DNA from: Hymenobacter volaticus | GTDB lineage: Bacteria; Bacteroidota; Bacteroidia; Cytophagales; Hymenobacteraceae | Length of the DNA stretch: 64,000 nt | NCBI RefSeq assembly: GCF_022921055.1 | Contig: NZ_CP095061.1 | Coordinates: 4,069,501-4,133,500 of the forward strand | Reading direction: 5' to 3' | Part shown: positions 36,374-46,841 of the stretch, one piece after another | Position numbering within the stretch: the stretch's first letter is position 1 | Layout of the letters: every line of letters starts with the position of its first letter | The notes under the pieces: generated by a model | The model's database searches: none | The model's input: the letters and a program-made list of their open reading frames with translations, nothing else | What the model was told of the DNA's origin: nothing | Made by a program: the position numbers and the translations under genes

Positions 36374-38722
36374 TTAGCCGTTCATTGACACAAGGAACTC
36401 GGCATTGTCACGGGTGCCCTTCATGCGGTCTTTCAAGAATTCCATTGCTTCGGAAGGCGTCATGTCGGCCATGAACTTGCGCAGCACCCAAATGCGGCTC
36501 AGTTCGTCCTTGCTCATCAGCAAGTCTTCCCGGCGAGTGCCAGAAGCAGGTACGTCGATGGCAGGGAAAATGCGTTTGTTGGCCAGTTTGCGGTCCAACT
36601 GCAGTTCCATGTTGCCGGTACCTTTGAATTCCTCGAAAATAACCTCGTCCATTTTGGATCCAGTTTCGATAAGCGCCGTAGCAATAATGGTCAACGAACC
36701 ACCATCTTCCACATTCCGGGCTGCACCAAAGAAGCGCTTCGGCTTATGCAGCGCATTAGCGTCCACACCACCCGACAGAATCTTACCAGAAGCAGGCTGC
36801 ACGGCGTTATACGCACGAGCCAGACGGGTAATAGAATCGAGCAGAATCACAACGTCGTGACCACACTCCACCAAGCGTTTGGCTTTGTCTAGCGCAATGC
36901 TGGTGATTTTCACGTGCCGGTCAGGCGTCTCGTCGAAGGTGGAGCTGAGCACCTCGGCTTTCACCGAGCGCGTCATGTCCGTAACTTCTTCCGGGCGCTC
37001 ATCAATCAGCAAGATCATGAGGTACACCTCGGGGTGGTTTTCAGAAATGGCATTCGCAATTTCCTGTAGCAGCACCGTTTTACCGGTTTTTGGCTGGGCC
37101 ACAATCAAGCCACGCTGTCCTTTACCGATAGGAGCAAACAAATCCAGAATCCGGGTGCTGTACAAACCCGACTTGGTAGTGAGCTTCAGGCGCTCTTCCG
37201 GGAACAAAGGCGTGAGGCTGTTGAACGGTACCCGGTCGCGGGCTTCTTCCATGGCGCGGCCGTTGATGCTGTCCACTCCTACTAGGGCGTAATACTTTTC
37301 GCCTTCGCGAGGGGCCGGATAGTGCACTTCACGGTATCGCCGGCTTTCAGCGAAAACTGCTTCACCTGTGCTGGCGCTACATAGATGTCGTCGGGCGAGG
37401 ACATATAATTGTAGAACGGGCTGCGCAGGAAACCATAACCGCCGTCGGGCATCATTTCCAACGTGCCTTCACCTGGAATGGTGATGTCGAAATCGTTGCG
37501 TGGGCGGGGCTGTTGCTGCTGGCCGTTGCTTTCGGGCCGGGCTTGTCCATTTGCCTCTTGACGCTGCTGGCGCTGCAGTTCGCGCGCGGCATATCGGTCT
37601 TCGCGGCGCTGCTCCCGGTCCGGCCGACCTTGTAGGTCGCGGGGTGCCTGTGGGTCGCGAGGCAACCGGTTTTGGTCGCGCTGTGACTGGTCGCCAGTCC
37701 GGGGCTCATTCCGATAGTCGCGCATGTCACGGACGCCGTCGGCGCTGCGGCCGTCGCCGTTGCGTGCCACTTCAGGCGATACAGCGGGGCGAGCTTCGCG
37801 GGGCTGGTCGCCGCGCAAGTCACGAGGCGTTTGATTTTGGTCTCGCTCACCACGGAACTCACGCTCCCGGGGCTGGTCGCGTGGTGGACGCGGAGTGCTA
37901 CCGTTCTGCTCGGGCCGGAAAATGCGCGGCGCTGGTGGCGTTACGGGTGCTACAGGCGCGTCGGTAGTGGCTACTACAGTTGTATCGGGCGCATCTGGCG
38001 CAACCTCAGTTGCTGCAGGAGGCAAGAAAGGGGCTCTTTCTACAGCAGCCTCCAGAGTAGGTCCGTTAGCAGAAGGTGTATCCGCTGTTTCAGCTGGCGC
38101 TTCAGGAGCAGCCGGACGGTTGTTGCGGCCATTGGCTTCGCGCGAACGACGTTCTGGCCGTTGGAAAGGCTTAATAGGGCGCTCAGCAGGGGTTTCAGGG
38201 CCGGTGCTGCTTCAGCCGGCGCATCTGCAGCCGGCGCTTCAGGAGCTACTACAGCGGCTGGCGCTTCTACCTCAGGGCGAGTATCTACAGCTACTGGAGC
38301 TTCTACAGCGGGGGCTTCGATTGGAGCAGGCGCAGCTTCTGCTACTGGCGCTGGGGCAGCTTTGGTGCGCGCTGGGCGGGCTGGAGTTGCTGGGCGAGCA
38401 GGTGCGGCGGTCCGAGCGGCCGTTGTGCGAGCAGGGGCGGCTGAGCGCACAGCAGCCACCACTTGGTTGGCTACTTCAGTGGTTGCAATAACAGGCTCAT
38501 CGGCTACCGCCACATCAGAGAAGGGCAATTCCGGACGTGCTTTGCCGCCGCTGGGCTTAATTTTAGGGGGAGCTTATCGGCGGGAATAACGGCTTGCTGA
38601 TCGAGAATCTTATAGATGAGATCCTGCTTGCTGAGCTTTTTAAAATTACCGACGTTGAGTTCTTCTGCAATTTCCTTTAGGTCGGAAAGCAGCCGGTCCT
38701 TCAACTCTTCAATAGTGTACAT
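36374..38722 (-). CDS. rho: Transcription termination factor Rho with long disordered insert, frame-interrupted
   Basis: About 783 aa after three one-base repairs. N-terminal Rho domain [20 protein letters not shown] (residues 1-50). Then ~360 residues of low complexity: Ala/Pro/Val-rich first, Arg/Asp/Gln-rich later. Then the RNA-binding cold-shock domain ([20 protein letters not shown]) and the RecA-like ATPase with P-loop [22 protein letters not shown] and the Q/R-loop region. Breaks lie at 38567-38571, 38198-38200 and 37311-37314; each needs one extra G on the plus strand. Joined frames restore [40 protein letters not shown] and [15 protein letters not shown]. Rho hexamers terminate transcription. 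Confidence 0.92.
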
Positions 38723-39344
38723 AGAGGCAATGAGGGGAGAAAAAAATCAAAAGCGGAAGCACAACCAACAGCGGTACATTGCCAACAACATCGGGCAATA
38801 CCTTGAGCCGCGGGGCGGCATACAGCACGGATATTTCAGGACGAAACGGAGGGAGTGTAACGGGAGTAGCGCTGGAAAATAACCGCGGGCCGGATGTTAT
38901 AAAACTACCGAAAACCCGACATCAGCTGCCGACTTGTTAGCGCAATGTTAATCTAATACAGATGAACTGCCAAATCGGAACGCATATTTTGCAGAATAAG
39001 CTCCTTTACGCAGAAAAATAAGTCATGGATGCTGATATCGTTGAAATTTAGATTGATGGCAGAACTACACTAGCTCATTACTATTGCGACGCGGTTCCAA
39101 AAATTACCACCCGTAGAGTTGAAAATCCCTGGAGCACGGTTAAAAGCCGGTTTGCAATAAGCTAAACCTCTTATTCGTGTTGCTCCGGCAGCTTACTTCT
39201 GATTGCCCTGGGCTGCTAGTTTCTCTGTCTACGCAGCTTAGTGGGCGGTTGGTTGGCTGAATTTAGCGTAATCTACTCGAAGCATTTAATCTGCGGAATC
39301 TAGGGTCTATTTTTACGCCGATCTTCACTCGTGTTTTCTGCCTT
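38723..39344. other. Intergenic between divergent rho and serS
   Basis: 622 nt. It must contain the promoters of rho (minus) and serS (plus). No T-box, hairpin terminator, RNA gene or coding frame is recognised. Confidence 0.45.
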
Positions 39345-40625
39345 ATGCTGCAAGTTTCCGTTCTCAGAGAGCACCCCGAACAGGTGCTGGCCGGCTTGGC
39401 CAAGAAACATTACAAAACGGCGGAAGCTGACGTCCAAGCGATACTCAGCCTCGACCAGCGCCGCAAAGACCTGCAAACTGCTCACGACGCGGCGCAGGCA
39501 GAAGCCAACGAATTGGCCCGTCAGATTGGCGGTTTGATGAAAGCTGGCGATAAAGCCGGTGCAGAAGCCTTGAAAGTGCGCACCGCTGAACTCAAGCAAC
39601 AAACTAAATCTCACGCCGACGAGCTGGCGCAAGTTGGAATTGCGTTGCAGCAAACCCTTTATAAACTTCCCAATCTGCCCCACAGCAGTGTGCCCGAGGG
39701 CCGCTCTGCCCAAGACAATGAAGTGGTACGGCAGGTAGGCGAAATACCCCAATTACCCGCTACAGCCCAAGCACATTGGGACCTAATCAAGAAGCACGAC
39801 ATTATTGATTTCGAGCTTGGCAACAAGATTACGGGAGCTGGCTTTCCGGTCTACAAAAAGCAGGGAGCCCGCCTGCAGCGCGCCCTCATCAACTTTTTCT
39901 TGGATGAAGCCCGCGCTGCTGGCTACGATGAAGTGCAGCCCCCGATTTTGGTGAACGAGGCCTCAGGCTACGGCACCGGCCAATTACCCGACAAGGAAGG
40001 CCAGATGTACCACGATGAGCGTGACAACCTCTACCTGATTCCGACGGCCGAAGTACCCATCACCAATCTCTACCGTGATGAAATCGTGGCCGTAGACAAG
40101 TTGCCAGTACGGAATGTCGGCTACACTCCCTGCTTCCGCCGCGAGGCCGGCTCGTGGGGTGCCGATGTGCGCGGCCTTAACCGCTTGCACCAGTTCGACA
40201 AGGTGGAAATCGTGCAGATTGCCTTGCCCGACCAGAGCTACACTATCCTCGAAGAAATGGTGGCTCACATCGAAGGCTTACTGCAGAAGCTAGGTCTCCC
40301 CTACCGCGTGTTGCGCCTTTGCGGCGGCGACATGGGCTTCACCTCGGCCCTCACCTACGATTTGGAAGTATGGAGCGCCGCTCAGGGCCGGTGGCTGGAA
40401 GTGAGTTCGGCTAGCAACTTCGAAACCTACCAAGCTAACCGCCTCAAGCTGCGCTATCGACCCGAAGAAGGCGGCAAAACCCAACTTCTACACACGCTCA
40501 ACGGCTCGGCTCTGGCCTTGCCTCGCATCGTGGCGGCGTTGCTGGAAAACAACCAACTGGAAGATGGCAGTATTCATCTGCCGGAAGTACTGCACTCTTA
40601 CTGCGGATTCAGCAAGATTGGTTGA
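39345..40625 (+). CDS. serS: Seryl-tRNA synthetase
   Basis: 426 aa, full length. Charges tRNA-Ser with serine. N-terminal coiled-coil arm at residues ~25-110 (heptads in AHDAAQAEANELARQIGGL and VRTAELKQQTKSHADELAQ). Class II motifs: motif 1 around PPILVNEASGYGTGQLPD, motif 2 FRREAGSWGADVRGLNRLHQ, and motif 3 TLNGSALALPRIVAALLE. Serine-binding TAEVPITN is present. Starts at the ATG of MLQVSVLREHPEQVLAGLAK as usual. Confidence 0.98.
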   Translation: MLQVSVLREHPEQVLAGLAKKHYKTAEADVQAILSLDQRRKDLQTAHDAAQAEANELARQIGGLMKAGDKAGAEALKVRTAELKQQTKSHADELAQVGIALQQTLYKLPNLPHSSVPEGRSAQDNEVVRQVGEIPQLPATAQAHWDLIKKHDIIDFELGNKITGAGFPVYKKQGARLQRALINFFLDEARAAGYDEVQPPILVNEASGYGTGQLPDKEGQMYHDERDNLYLIPTAEVPITNLYRDEIVAVDKLPVRNVGYTPCFRREAGSWGADVRGLNRLHQFDKVEIVQIALPDQSYTILEEMVAHIEGLLQKLGLPYRVLRLCGGDMGFTSALTYDLEVWSAAQGRWLEVSSASNFETYQANRLKLRYRPEEGGKTQLLHTLNGSALALPRIVAALLENNQLEDGSIHLPEVLHSYCGFSKIG

Positions 40626-40641
40626 GGTACTGCGCCTATGC

Positions 40642-40679
40642 AAAGCGGCCCGCTCGAAATGATTCGAGCGGGCCGCTTT
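40642..40679. terminator. Terminator after serS
   Basis: Perfect 17-bp stem (AAAGCGGCCCGCTCGAA and complement) with a 4-nt ATGA loop, 16 nt after the serS stop. The trailing T-run is short. Confidence 0.82.
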
Positions 40680-40980
40680 ATGTAAAGAGCGCTGGTCGGC
40701 GCGGCGGCAATGGCAAAGAGTCAGCAGGGTCATGCATTAGGATTTGTTTCTGCAAATCGCGTCAGGAGTCGGTGCATCTCCAACATTGGCTGACACATTA
40801 GTTCTACGCTAGTAAGCTTAATGGCAGAAGTGAAGTAAATTCCCATTGACAAGCCTTTGCTTCGACAACATACACTCCACCTTCCTGAGCTTTCTGTAGT
40901 AACTTACCTTTTGCTGCATCCAGCATTGGTATTACCTGTTGACACCGCTAGCACAACAACTTTATAAGCTAGTGTCCCGG
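40680..40980. other. Intergenic, nothing recognised
   Basis: About 300 nt between the serS terminator and the convergent UBP zinc-finger gene. No coding frame with protein character, hairpin or RNA gene was recognised. Confidence 0.4.
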
Positions 40981-41244
40981 CTAGTACTCCGCCATCTGAT
41001 CGTCCACATAACACCAAGCCCACTGCTCGCCGGGTTCGGCGGAAATGATGACAGGGTGTTGCGTGGCACGGAAATGCTTGGTGGCATGCTTGTTCTTGGA
41101 TTGGTCGCAGCAGCCGACGTGGCCGCACTCCTGGCATACCCGCAAGTGCACCCAGGTGTCGCCGAGGGCTATGCATTCAGGACAAGCGTATTCCGCGGCG
41201 GGAATGAGAGTTTCAAGAGTTGCTAAATGAGTGCAAATAGCCAT
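40981..41244 (-). CDS. UBP-type zinc-finger protein
   Basis: 87 aa, one domain. The ZnF-UBP pattern is complete: CTHL at the N-terminus, CPEC, RVCQECGHVGCCDQSKNKHA, then THF-type His in KHFRATQHPVIIS and the closing WAWCYVDD. In eukaryotes this domain binds the free ubiquitin C-terminus. Bacterial copies exist, and their partner is unknown. It starts 11 nt after the OsmC gene ends, so the two are co-transcribed. Confidence 0.9.
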   Translation of the reverse strand: MAICTHLATLETLIPAAEYACPECIALGDTWVHLRVCQECGHVGCCDQSKNKHATKHFRATQHPVIISAEPGEQWAWCYVDDQMAEY

Positions 41245-41255
41245 GGCGCAGTTTG

Positions 41256-41717
41256 TTAGTTAACAAGTGGTTGGTTGGCAGGTAGTAGATTCGTGACGAT
41301 GCGCAGACCGCTCATCAAGGTTTTCTGTACCGGACACTTTTGCGAAATAAGTTCTAGCCGCTGGCGCTGCTCTTCGGTAAGCGGACCAATCAGGCGCAGC
41401 TCTTTCTGCACTTCTTCCAGCATCTCGCCGGGCATTTCGCACTTGTCGCAGTCTTGACGGTGGACGCGCTGATGGCGCAAACGCACTTCAATGGCTTCGA
41501 GAGGCCACTTTTTCTGGGTGGCGTAAAGGCGCAGCGTGATGGCCGTGCAGGCGCCTAGTGCCGAAAGCAGCAGGTCGTAGGGCGTAGGGCCAAGGTCCTG
41601 GCCGCCAACTGCGACGGGCTCATCAATGAACCAGGTATGGCGTCCGGCCTGCACATCGGCCAGCAACGCCTCTTGACCAACTTTCACTAGCACTGACTTA
41701 TCGGGTGTATCTGTCAT
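41256..41717 (-). CDS. OsmC-family protein (peroxide-related)
   Basis: 153 aa. OsmC/Ohr fold proteins reduce organic hydroperoxides by Cys thiols. The conserved GPTPYDLLLSALGACTAITL motif carries the first Cys (residue ~57). The second conserved Cys is in ISQKCPVQKTL near 128. An extra CDKCEMPGE segment occurs mid-protein. Closest to the OsmC-like (YhfA-type) branch. Forms an operon with the UBP zinc finger. Confidence 0.92.
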   Translation of the reverse strand: MTDTPDKSVLVKVGQEALLADVQAGRHTWFIDEPVAVGGQDLGPTPYDLLLSALGACTAITLRLYATQKKWPLEAIEVRLRHQRVHRQDCDKCEMPGEMLEEVQKELRLIGPLTEEQRQRLELISQKCPVQKTLMSGLRIVTNLLPANQPLVN

Positions 41718-41868
41718 AGGAGTGGAGCTGGAGGCAAAGTGCTGTTGCTAATTAAGTGGATATTCGGGTGCAGACGCAGCCGGCCCGCACTTCATGCTGC
41801 TGAGGTTACAGCTAAAAGGTACAATATCCCTTAGTGTTTGCGGCTTTGCAAGTCTAATGCCCAATAGA

Positions 41869-41903
41869 AAGGGCTGCTTGGTCGTGTGACGCAAGCAGCC
41901 CTT
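41869..41903 (-). terminator. Terminator after the 41938-42591 lipoprotein gene
   Basis: 12-bp arms AAGGGCTGCTTG and CAAGCAGCCCTT around an 11-nt loop. On the minus strand it ends in TTTC, 34 nt after the stop of the lipoprotein gene. Confidence 0.75.
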
Positions 41904-41937
41904 GTGTATAAATGGCGGTCAGGCCTTCCTGAATATA

Positions 41938-42591
41938 TTAAGACTTCGGAGTGTAAGGAAATTTCTTGGAAGCGTTACGCATCAGCGCGTCCACTACGGT
42001 TTCAGACGAGCTGAAAACCGAGCCGGCTGCTACGTAATCGTACTTCCAGAGCAATTTACCGGCGTCGGATTCATGAATGTTTACCGTGATATTAGCTTGG
42101 TTGGTGGCGCCCCACGCGCCGGCAATCAACCCCACGGCTACAGCCGCACCGTCGCTCATTGGCTTACTGGTCCGCACGCTGGTGGTCAGAACGGCATCAA
42201 CGCCGAGAATCTTGGCTAACTCCTGCGGCGTACGGCTACGTAGCTCGGCAACTGGAATTTGACTTTCCCGCAGACGAGCATTGGTTTGCATTACATCCTG
42301 AAATTGGACAGTATACCCACGCTGCTGGCTCCGACGCAGAAGCCACGCATAGATTTTTTCCTGGAAATCCATGCCGCTTTTGTTTTCCATTTCCCGTTGC
42401 TGTTCAGGAGTGGTGTTTTTGGCTTGGTTGGGCCGGAGCTGCATCGTAACGAATGCAGGTAAAATGGCTACTGTTTTGTGCTTAGGAGCATAACTGCGGA
42501 AGTCTTGCGCCAAATAAATGCTTGGTCCGCAAGCCGTAAGTAATAGTGTAAAGAGGGCTATACATAGAGTACCCAGAGTAGAAACGCGCAT
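41938..42591 (-). CDS. Hypothetical lipoprotein, GNA1162/DUF-like assembly-type
   Basis: 217 aa. Signal peptide with lipobox LTAC (TLLLTACGPS). Core reads KTVAILPAFVTMQL, then a charged helix, then ELAKILGVDAVLTTSVRTSK and a strand-rich C-terminus (ITVNIHESDAGKLLWKYDYV). The ILP...LGVDAVL arrangement resembles periplasmic lipoproteins of the TolB-N/GNA1162 type that contribute to envelope complexes, but I cannot name the family with certainty. Confidence 0.7.
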   Translation of the reverse strand: MRVSTLGTLCIALFTLLLTACGPSIYLAQDFRSYAPKHKTVAILPAFVTMQLRPNQAKNTTPEQQREMENKSGMDFQEKIYAWLLRRSQQRGYTVQFQDVMQTNARLRESQIPVAELRSRTPQELAKILGVDAVLTTSVRTSKPMSDGAAVAVGLIAGAWGATNQANITVNIHESDAGKLLWKYDYVAAGSVFSSSETVVDALMRNASKKFPYTPKS

Positions 42592-42704
42592 TGAGGAAAC
42601 GTTGAAAAGAGAGAATGAAAATAAGATTATACCTGACCAATTAGCAGCAAGTATAGCGAAATCCGTTTGAAAAATTTCGTTCTTTCACTCTCAGTTTTCA
42701 ACCT

Positions 42705-43763
42705 TTACCGCCCGTCTTGCGTTTGAGGCAGATCCAAATCAAATTTGATGTCGCGCATGCAACGGAAGTGCCCTTGTGGGCACTTTTCGTAGCCGATTTT
42801 AGAGCATGGCCGGCACGGCAAGCCTCGCACTTCCAGCACTCGAAACTCGGTGCGATACGGATACATACCGAACTCAGGTACGGTGTTGCCCCACACACTG
42901 AATATCTCCTTGCGGAAGGCTGCCGCAATATGCATTAGCCCCGTATCATGGCTGACCACAAACTGCGCCTGCCGCACCAAAGAAGCCGATTGGTTGAGGG
43001 AATACCGGCCGCAGGCGTTGTAAATAGTAGTTTGCAGCGACGCAGCAGAAGCACCAGGGAAGTAGTAGGGACTATCTGGAATGCGCGCAGGGGCGGGTGG
43101 TGAGGTGGCTGCCTGCTTTTCGAAAGCCAGCTCCACGATATGACCGTTGCTTTCATCTTCGGGGCCACCAAGCAACACTACTGGGCACCGCAACTGACCG
43201 CATAGCTCTATGATGCGCTCCACAGGTAGACGCTTGGTGGCATGCTGCGCCCCAATGGCAAATGCGACATACCCCCGCTGGAAGCCAGCAGGCAACGTTG
43301 TCAAATCAACTTCATCGGCTGCCGGAATGAAATAGTCGAGCCCTTTGCCGTCGTTTTTCACTCCTAGCTGCGCCGCAGCTGCCAAATACCGGTCCACGAT
43401 GTGGACGCGGGGCATAGTGCTGATTTTGAACTGCACGAGCAGCCACTTTCGCAGGTTGAGCTTATCGAAGCTAGCCGACTTCACCCCCAACATAGCCTTC
43501 AGCATGGTAGTGCGTAGGTTGTGATGCAAGTCAACAACGAAATTGAACTGTTCCTTTTTCAATTCAGCCACTAGCTCCTTCAACGAGCCCGTGAGGTAAT
43601 GCACCTTGTCGATGTAGGGATTGGGCTCGATGAAGCTTCGGTGGGCAGGTTTGGTACAGAAATGCACTATTGCTCCCGGTACCTGCTGTTTCACAGCCCG
43701 GATAACGGGCGTTGTCAGCACAATGTCACCGATAGAAGAAAAGCGCAGAATCAGAATTTTCAT
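42705..43763 (-). CDS. Glycosyltransferase family 9 (heptosyltransferase-like)
   Basis: 352 aa from the ATG at 43763 (MKILILRFSSIGDIVLTTPV), the characteristic GT9 start; the frame extends further to 43805 without support. GT-B fold: KPAHRSFIEPNP, VDLHHNLRTTML, then FAIGAQHATKRLPVERIIEL and the nucleotide-sugar site VVSHDTGLMHIAAAF. A C-terminal Cys cluster (LPCRPCSKIGYEKCPQGHF) is common in Bacteroidota GT9. It probably transfers heptose or a related sugar in LPS core synthesis. Confidence 0.9.
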   Translation of the reverse strand: MKILILRFSSIGDIVLTTPVIRAVKQQVPGAIVHFCTKPAHRSFIEPNPYIDKVHYLTGSLKELVAELKKEQFNFVVDLHHNLRTTMLKAMLGVKSASFDKLNLRKWLLVQFKISTMPRVHIVDRYLAAAAQLGVKNDGKGLDYFIPAADEVDLTTLPAGFQRGYVAFAIGAQHATKRLPVERIIELCGQLRCPVVLLGGPEDESNGHIVELAFEKQAATSPPAPARIPDSPYYFPGASAASLQTTIYNACGRYSLNQSASLVRQAQFVVSHDTGLMHIAAAFRKEIFSVWGNTVPEFGMYPYRTEFRVLEVRGLPCRPCSKIGYEKCPQGHFRCMRDIKFDLDLPQTQDGR

Positions 43764-43883
43764 GTGCAGACGACAGGAGAACCGGCAGGAATAAGCAGAC
43801 CACAACTAAGAATTAGGAGAGAACAATGGATGGCTTGTTTTTCGCCCAATTCTTAGCTCTGACTGCCAGCTCTTTAAATAAAA

Positions 43884-45634
43884 TCAACCAAACAAGGACT
43901 CCTTGAATTCCAACGGGGGCTTGATATCGGCTTTGCGCTTGGCGAAGTAGTCGGCTACTTCGTTTACCGATTTGGCATTGAACGTCATTTCTTTGGTGAG
44001 TCCCCCTTTCCGGCCCATAAACACGCCGTAGCGCATATCGGCGTAGCCGTTGGTATGGTGTGCATCGGGGTTGATGCTCAGTTGCACCCCTTGCTCTAGC
44101 GCATAGTGCACCCACCGCCAATCCAAGTCAAGGCGCCAGGGGTTGGCGTTAATTTCGATAATAACTTGGTGCTTGGCGCAGGCGTCGATGATAGCTTTGT
44201 GGTCGAGAGGGTAGCCCTCCCGACGCAGCAGCAGGCGGCCCGTAGGATGGCCGAGCATGGTGCAATATGGGTTTTCGATGGCGCGCAGCACGCGCGTGGT
44301 GGCTTTTCGCTCGTCCATGCGCAGGTTGCTGTGCACGGAGGCCACAATGAAATCAAAGGTTTCGAGCACAGCGGACGGATAATCGAGCGCGCCATCAGAC
44401 AAAATATCTGACTCGATGCCTTTGAAAATGCGGAACGGTGCCAGCTCCTGGTTCAGCCCCTCAATTTCGCGCTGCTGCTGACGCACCCGCTCCACACTCA
44501 AGCCGTTGGCGTAGTGCGCGGCCTGTGAATGGTCGCAGATACCAAGGTACTCGTAGCCTTGGCCTTGCAAGAAAGTAGCCATCTCCCGCAGGCTATGGTT
44601 ACCATCGGAGTAGTTGCTGTGGTTGTGCAGCGAACCGCGCAGGTCGGAGTCTTCAAGCAGTTTAGGCAGTTGATGCGCTTTAGCTAAGGCCAGTTCGCCT
44701 AGGCCTTCACGCATTTCGGGCTCCACATACTGCAAACCAGCCTTCTCGTAAATGGCAGCTTCCTGGTAGAACCGCTCCCGGTGCAGCAACTGGCGCAATG
44801 TAGCTGGCTGCCCGGCTGGCGTGTCGGTAAGCGGCTCCGAAAGATGGTTTTCGGCGGCCGAGTGCAAGAAGACTTGATTGGTGAAGTCTTCTTTGCTTAC
44901 CAATAGCACCTCTACTTTCACTCCTGATGCTGTGGCCGTACCCCGCCACGCGAACGGGCCGGAACGATGCGGCTCGGCAGTAAGGCCGTCGAGTTGGTTG
45001 AGCAGGGTGTGAGCTTTGGTGGGCTGCGAAGTAGCTGCAACCAGCGCTACGGTTTCTACGGTTTCCAACCGGCGGCGTACCTCCCCTGTCACGGCTACTT
45101 GCTCGGTGAAGAGGGCTTCCTGCAGACGCTCCCGTAGGTTGTTGGCTAATTCTTCAGCTTGCGGATAAAGCAGCTTGCCACTGCTTTGAGCCGAGAATTC
45201 CAGGGCTTCGAGGATGGTTTGCTGCGTTTTCTGCCCGAAGCCTTTCAGCTTACTTACTTGGTCGTTTTCGGCGGCTTCGCGCAGTTGCTGGGGCTTTCAA
45301 TGCCAAGTTCCTTCCACAGCGCCCGGATCTTTTTGGGCCCGATACCTTTCACGTTCAGTAGTTCTACTACCCCGGGCGGCGTGGCAGCTAGCAGGCGCGT
45401 TAATTCTTCGAAGGTGCCAGTATCCAGCATTTCGGCTACGCGAGCAGCGGCGGTTTTGCTGAGACCGGTACGGTCGGGCAGGCCGTGGCGTTCTACGTCG
45501 GCCACCGGAAAGCTCAGCGCTTCGAGGGCGCTAGCGGTACCTTCGTAAGCCCGGATTTTAAAAGGATTTTCATCGTGCAGTTCCAGCAGCTGGGCGGCCA
45601 GCCGAAAAGCACGCGTAAGGGCGCGGTTATCCAT
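43884..45634 (-). CDS. polX: PolX-type DNA polymerase / PHP 3'-5' exonuclease, frame-interrupted
   Basis: About 583 aa after repair. N-terminal helix-hairpin-helix domain (NVKGIGPKKIRALWKELGIE), then the family X polymerase part (TGEVRRRLETVETVALVAA; palm acidic motif seen as VKVEVLLVSK), and a C-terminal PHP domain with metal ligands GSLHNHSNYSDGNHSL, ICDHSQAAHYAN, FKGIESDIL, VASVHSN, MLGHPTGR, EINANP and NPDAHHT. The break is at the GGGG run 45290-45293: one added G (plus strand) joins GIESP to QQLREAAENDQVSKL. A base-excision-repair role is likely for the family. Lesion probably an error. Confidence 0.88.
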
Positions 45635-45913
45635 AGCAACAAAGGTAGTTTCTGGTGGCTGATTGTTGATTGGAGATCAATAATGGTCGGTTACTAGTAG
45701 CAGCGTAAACAGAACAAAGCCCTGCCGTTGCTGATTTCTTTACATTCGTTGGTTGGCGGCCAGCAGCAAAGCCGTGCTACTTCAACGCAGGATACACGTC
45801 CTGGATGGCGTTGCAGTACGAATAGTCCCTATTCTTTCGTCTCTTAGACGCGGAATAGGGGAAGCACGTTCAACAAGAATCTGAAATTCAGAAACTATAA
45901 ACTACCTAGAAAT

Positions 45914-46308
45914 ATGCGTCTGTTCACTTTGTTGGCATCTTTAAGCGTGCTGTTGCTAGCCGCCACCTGCCAACCTGGCGCCGAAAACGCCATCCAAATG
46001 AAACAACTGGAACGCACTTGGCTGCACGCCCACGAAGAAGACCAAGGCGACGTGCGGATTTACCGCCCCAATACGTACGCCTTTCCGCCTTCGCGGGCCG
46101 CACTGGCTTTTCCTTCGATCACAATGGTCTGTTCACCCAGCTCGACATTGCTCCCACCGACGGCCTCGAAGGTCGCAAAGGCAAATGGACCGCCGAAAAC
46201 GACCACACGCTGCGTATTTCCTTGGACGACAAAAAAGACCCGGACTATAAGTTGGAAATCGTGTCGGTGGACAAAGACGTGCTAAAAGTGCGCCGAATTG
46301 AACAGTAG
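45914..46308 (+). CDS. Small lipoprotein, tandem family member 1, frame-interrupted
   Basis: 131 aa after adding one G to GGG at 46095-46097. Signal peptide with lipobox AATC (LLLAATCQP). The repaired middle IYRPNTYAFPPSRGRTGFSF matches the next gene's VYRPNTYAFPPSRGRVGFRF, which confirms the repair. Further shared words are FTQL-IAPTDGLE, W, and DVLKVRR. Looks like a small lipocalin-like beta barrel (LERTW start, DG-F, G-W motif). Function unknown. Confidence 0.78.
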
Positions 46309-46331
46309 CGTACTGCAACCTTGCTTGCCCG

Positions 46332-46361
46332 AAAGGACTCCTGCACACACAGGAGTCCTTT
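46332..46361 (+). terminator. Terminator after tandem lipoprotein 1
   Basis: 12-bp perfect arms AAAGGACTCCTG and complement with a 6-nt loop, then CTTTTT. It lies 23 nt after the stop. Confidence 0.88.
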
Positions 46362-46385
46362 CTTTTTGGTGCAACCAACTTTATT

Positions 46386-46772
46386 ATGCGCTACCCTTAC
46401 TTTCTCTCGCTTTTCCTTCTGCTTACCCTTCTACTCAGCAACTGCAAAAAGGACAACACCTCAATATCTGATAATTTAATAGGCCGCACTTGGCTGTTTT
46501 CATATGAAGGAAGCAAAGACGGCGTGGATGTTTACCGGCCAAACACCTACGCATTTCCACCCTCTCGTGGCCGCGTCGGTTTCAGATTTGATCCTGATGG
46601 ACAATTCACGCAGCTACATATTGCTCCTACCGATGGCCTTGAGGCTCATGAAGGGACCTGGACTCCTCTAAGTAATACTCTGTTCTATATTTCTTTCAAT
46701 GATAACAAAGGAGCAAATTATAAATTACATATAATTTCTTTGGATAATGACGTTTTACGAGTGAAACACTAA
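46386..46772 (+). CDS. Small lipoprotein, tandem family member 2
   Basis: 128 aa. Lipobox LSNC (LLTLLLSNCKKD). Same layout as member 1: GRTWLFSYEGS, DVYRPNTYAFPPSRGRVGF, FTQLHIAPTDGLEAHEGTW, then YKLHIISLDNDVLRV. It is clearly AT-richer and more diverged in the 3' half. Lipocalin-like fold suspected; function unknown. Confidence 0.8.
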   Translation: MRYPYFLSLFLLLTLLLSNCKKDNTSISDNLIGRTWLFSYEGSKDGVDVYRPNTYAFPPSRGRVGFRFDPDGQFTQLHIAPTDGLEAHEGTWTPLSNTLFYISFNDNKGANYKLHIISLDNDVLRVKH

Positions 46773-46841
46773 TGATAGTCCCTAGACAGCTATTGCCCTT
46801 GTAGCTGTTCGGTTCTTCGCCCTCTAATGCTCCGTTCTACT

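Noticed and set aside
37831..38589. Plus-strand frames of 252 and 198 aa opposite rho
   Set aside because: Low-complexity Gly/Ala/Ser/Arg antisense of the disordered Rho insert; no signal, motif or start context.
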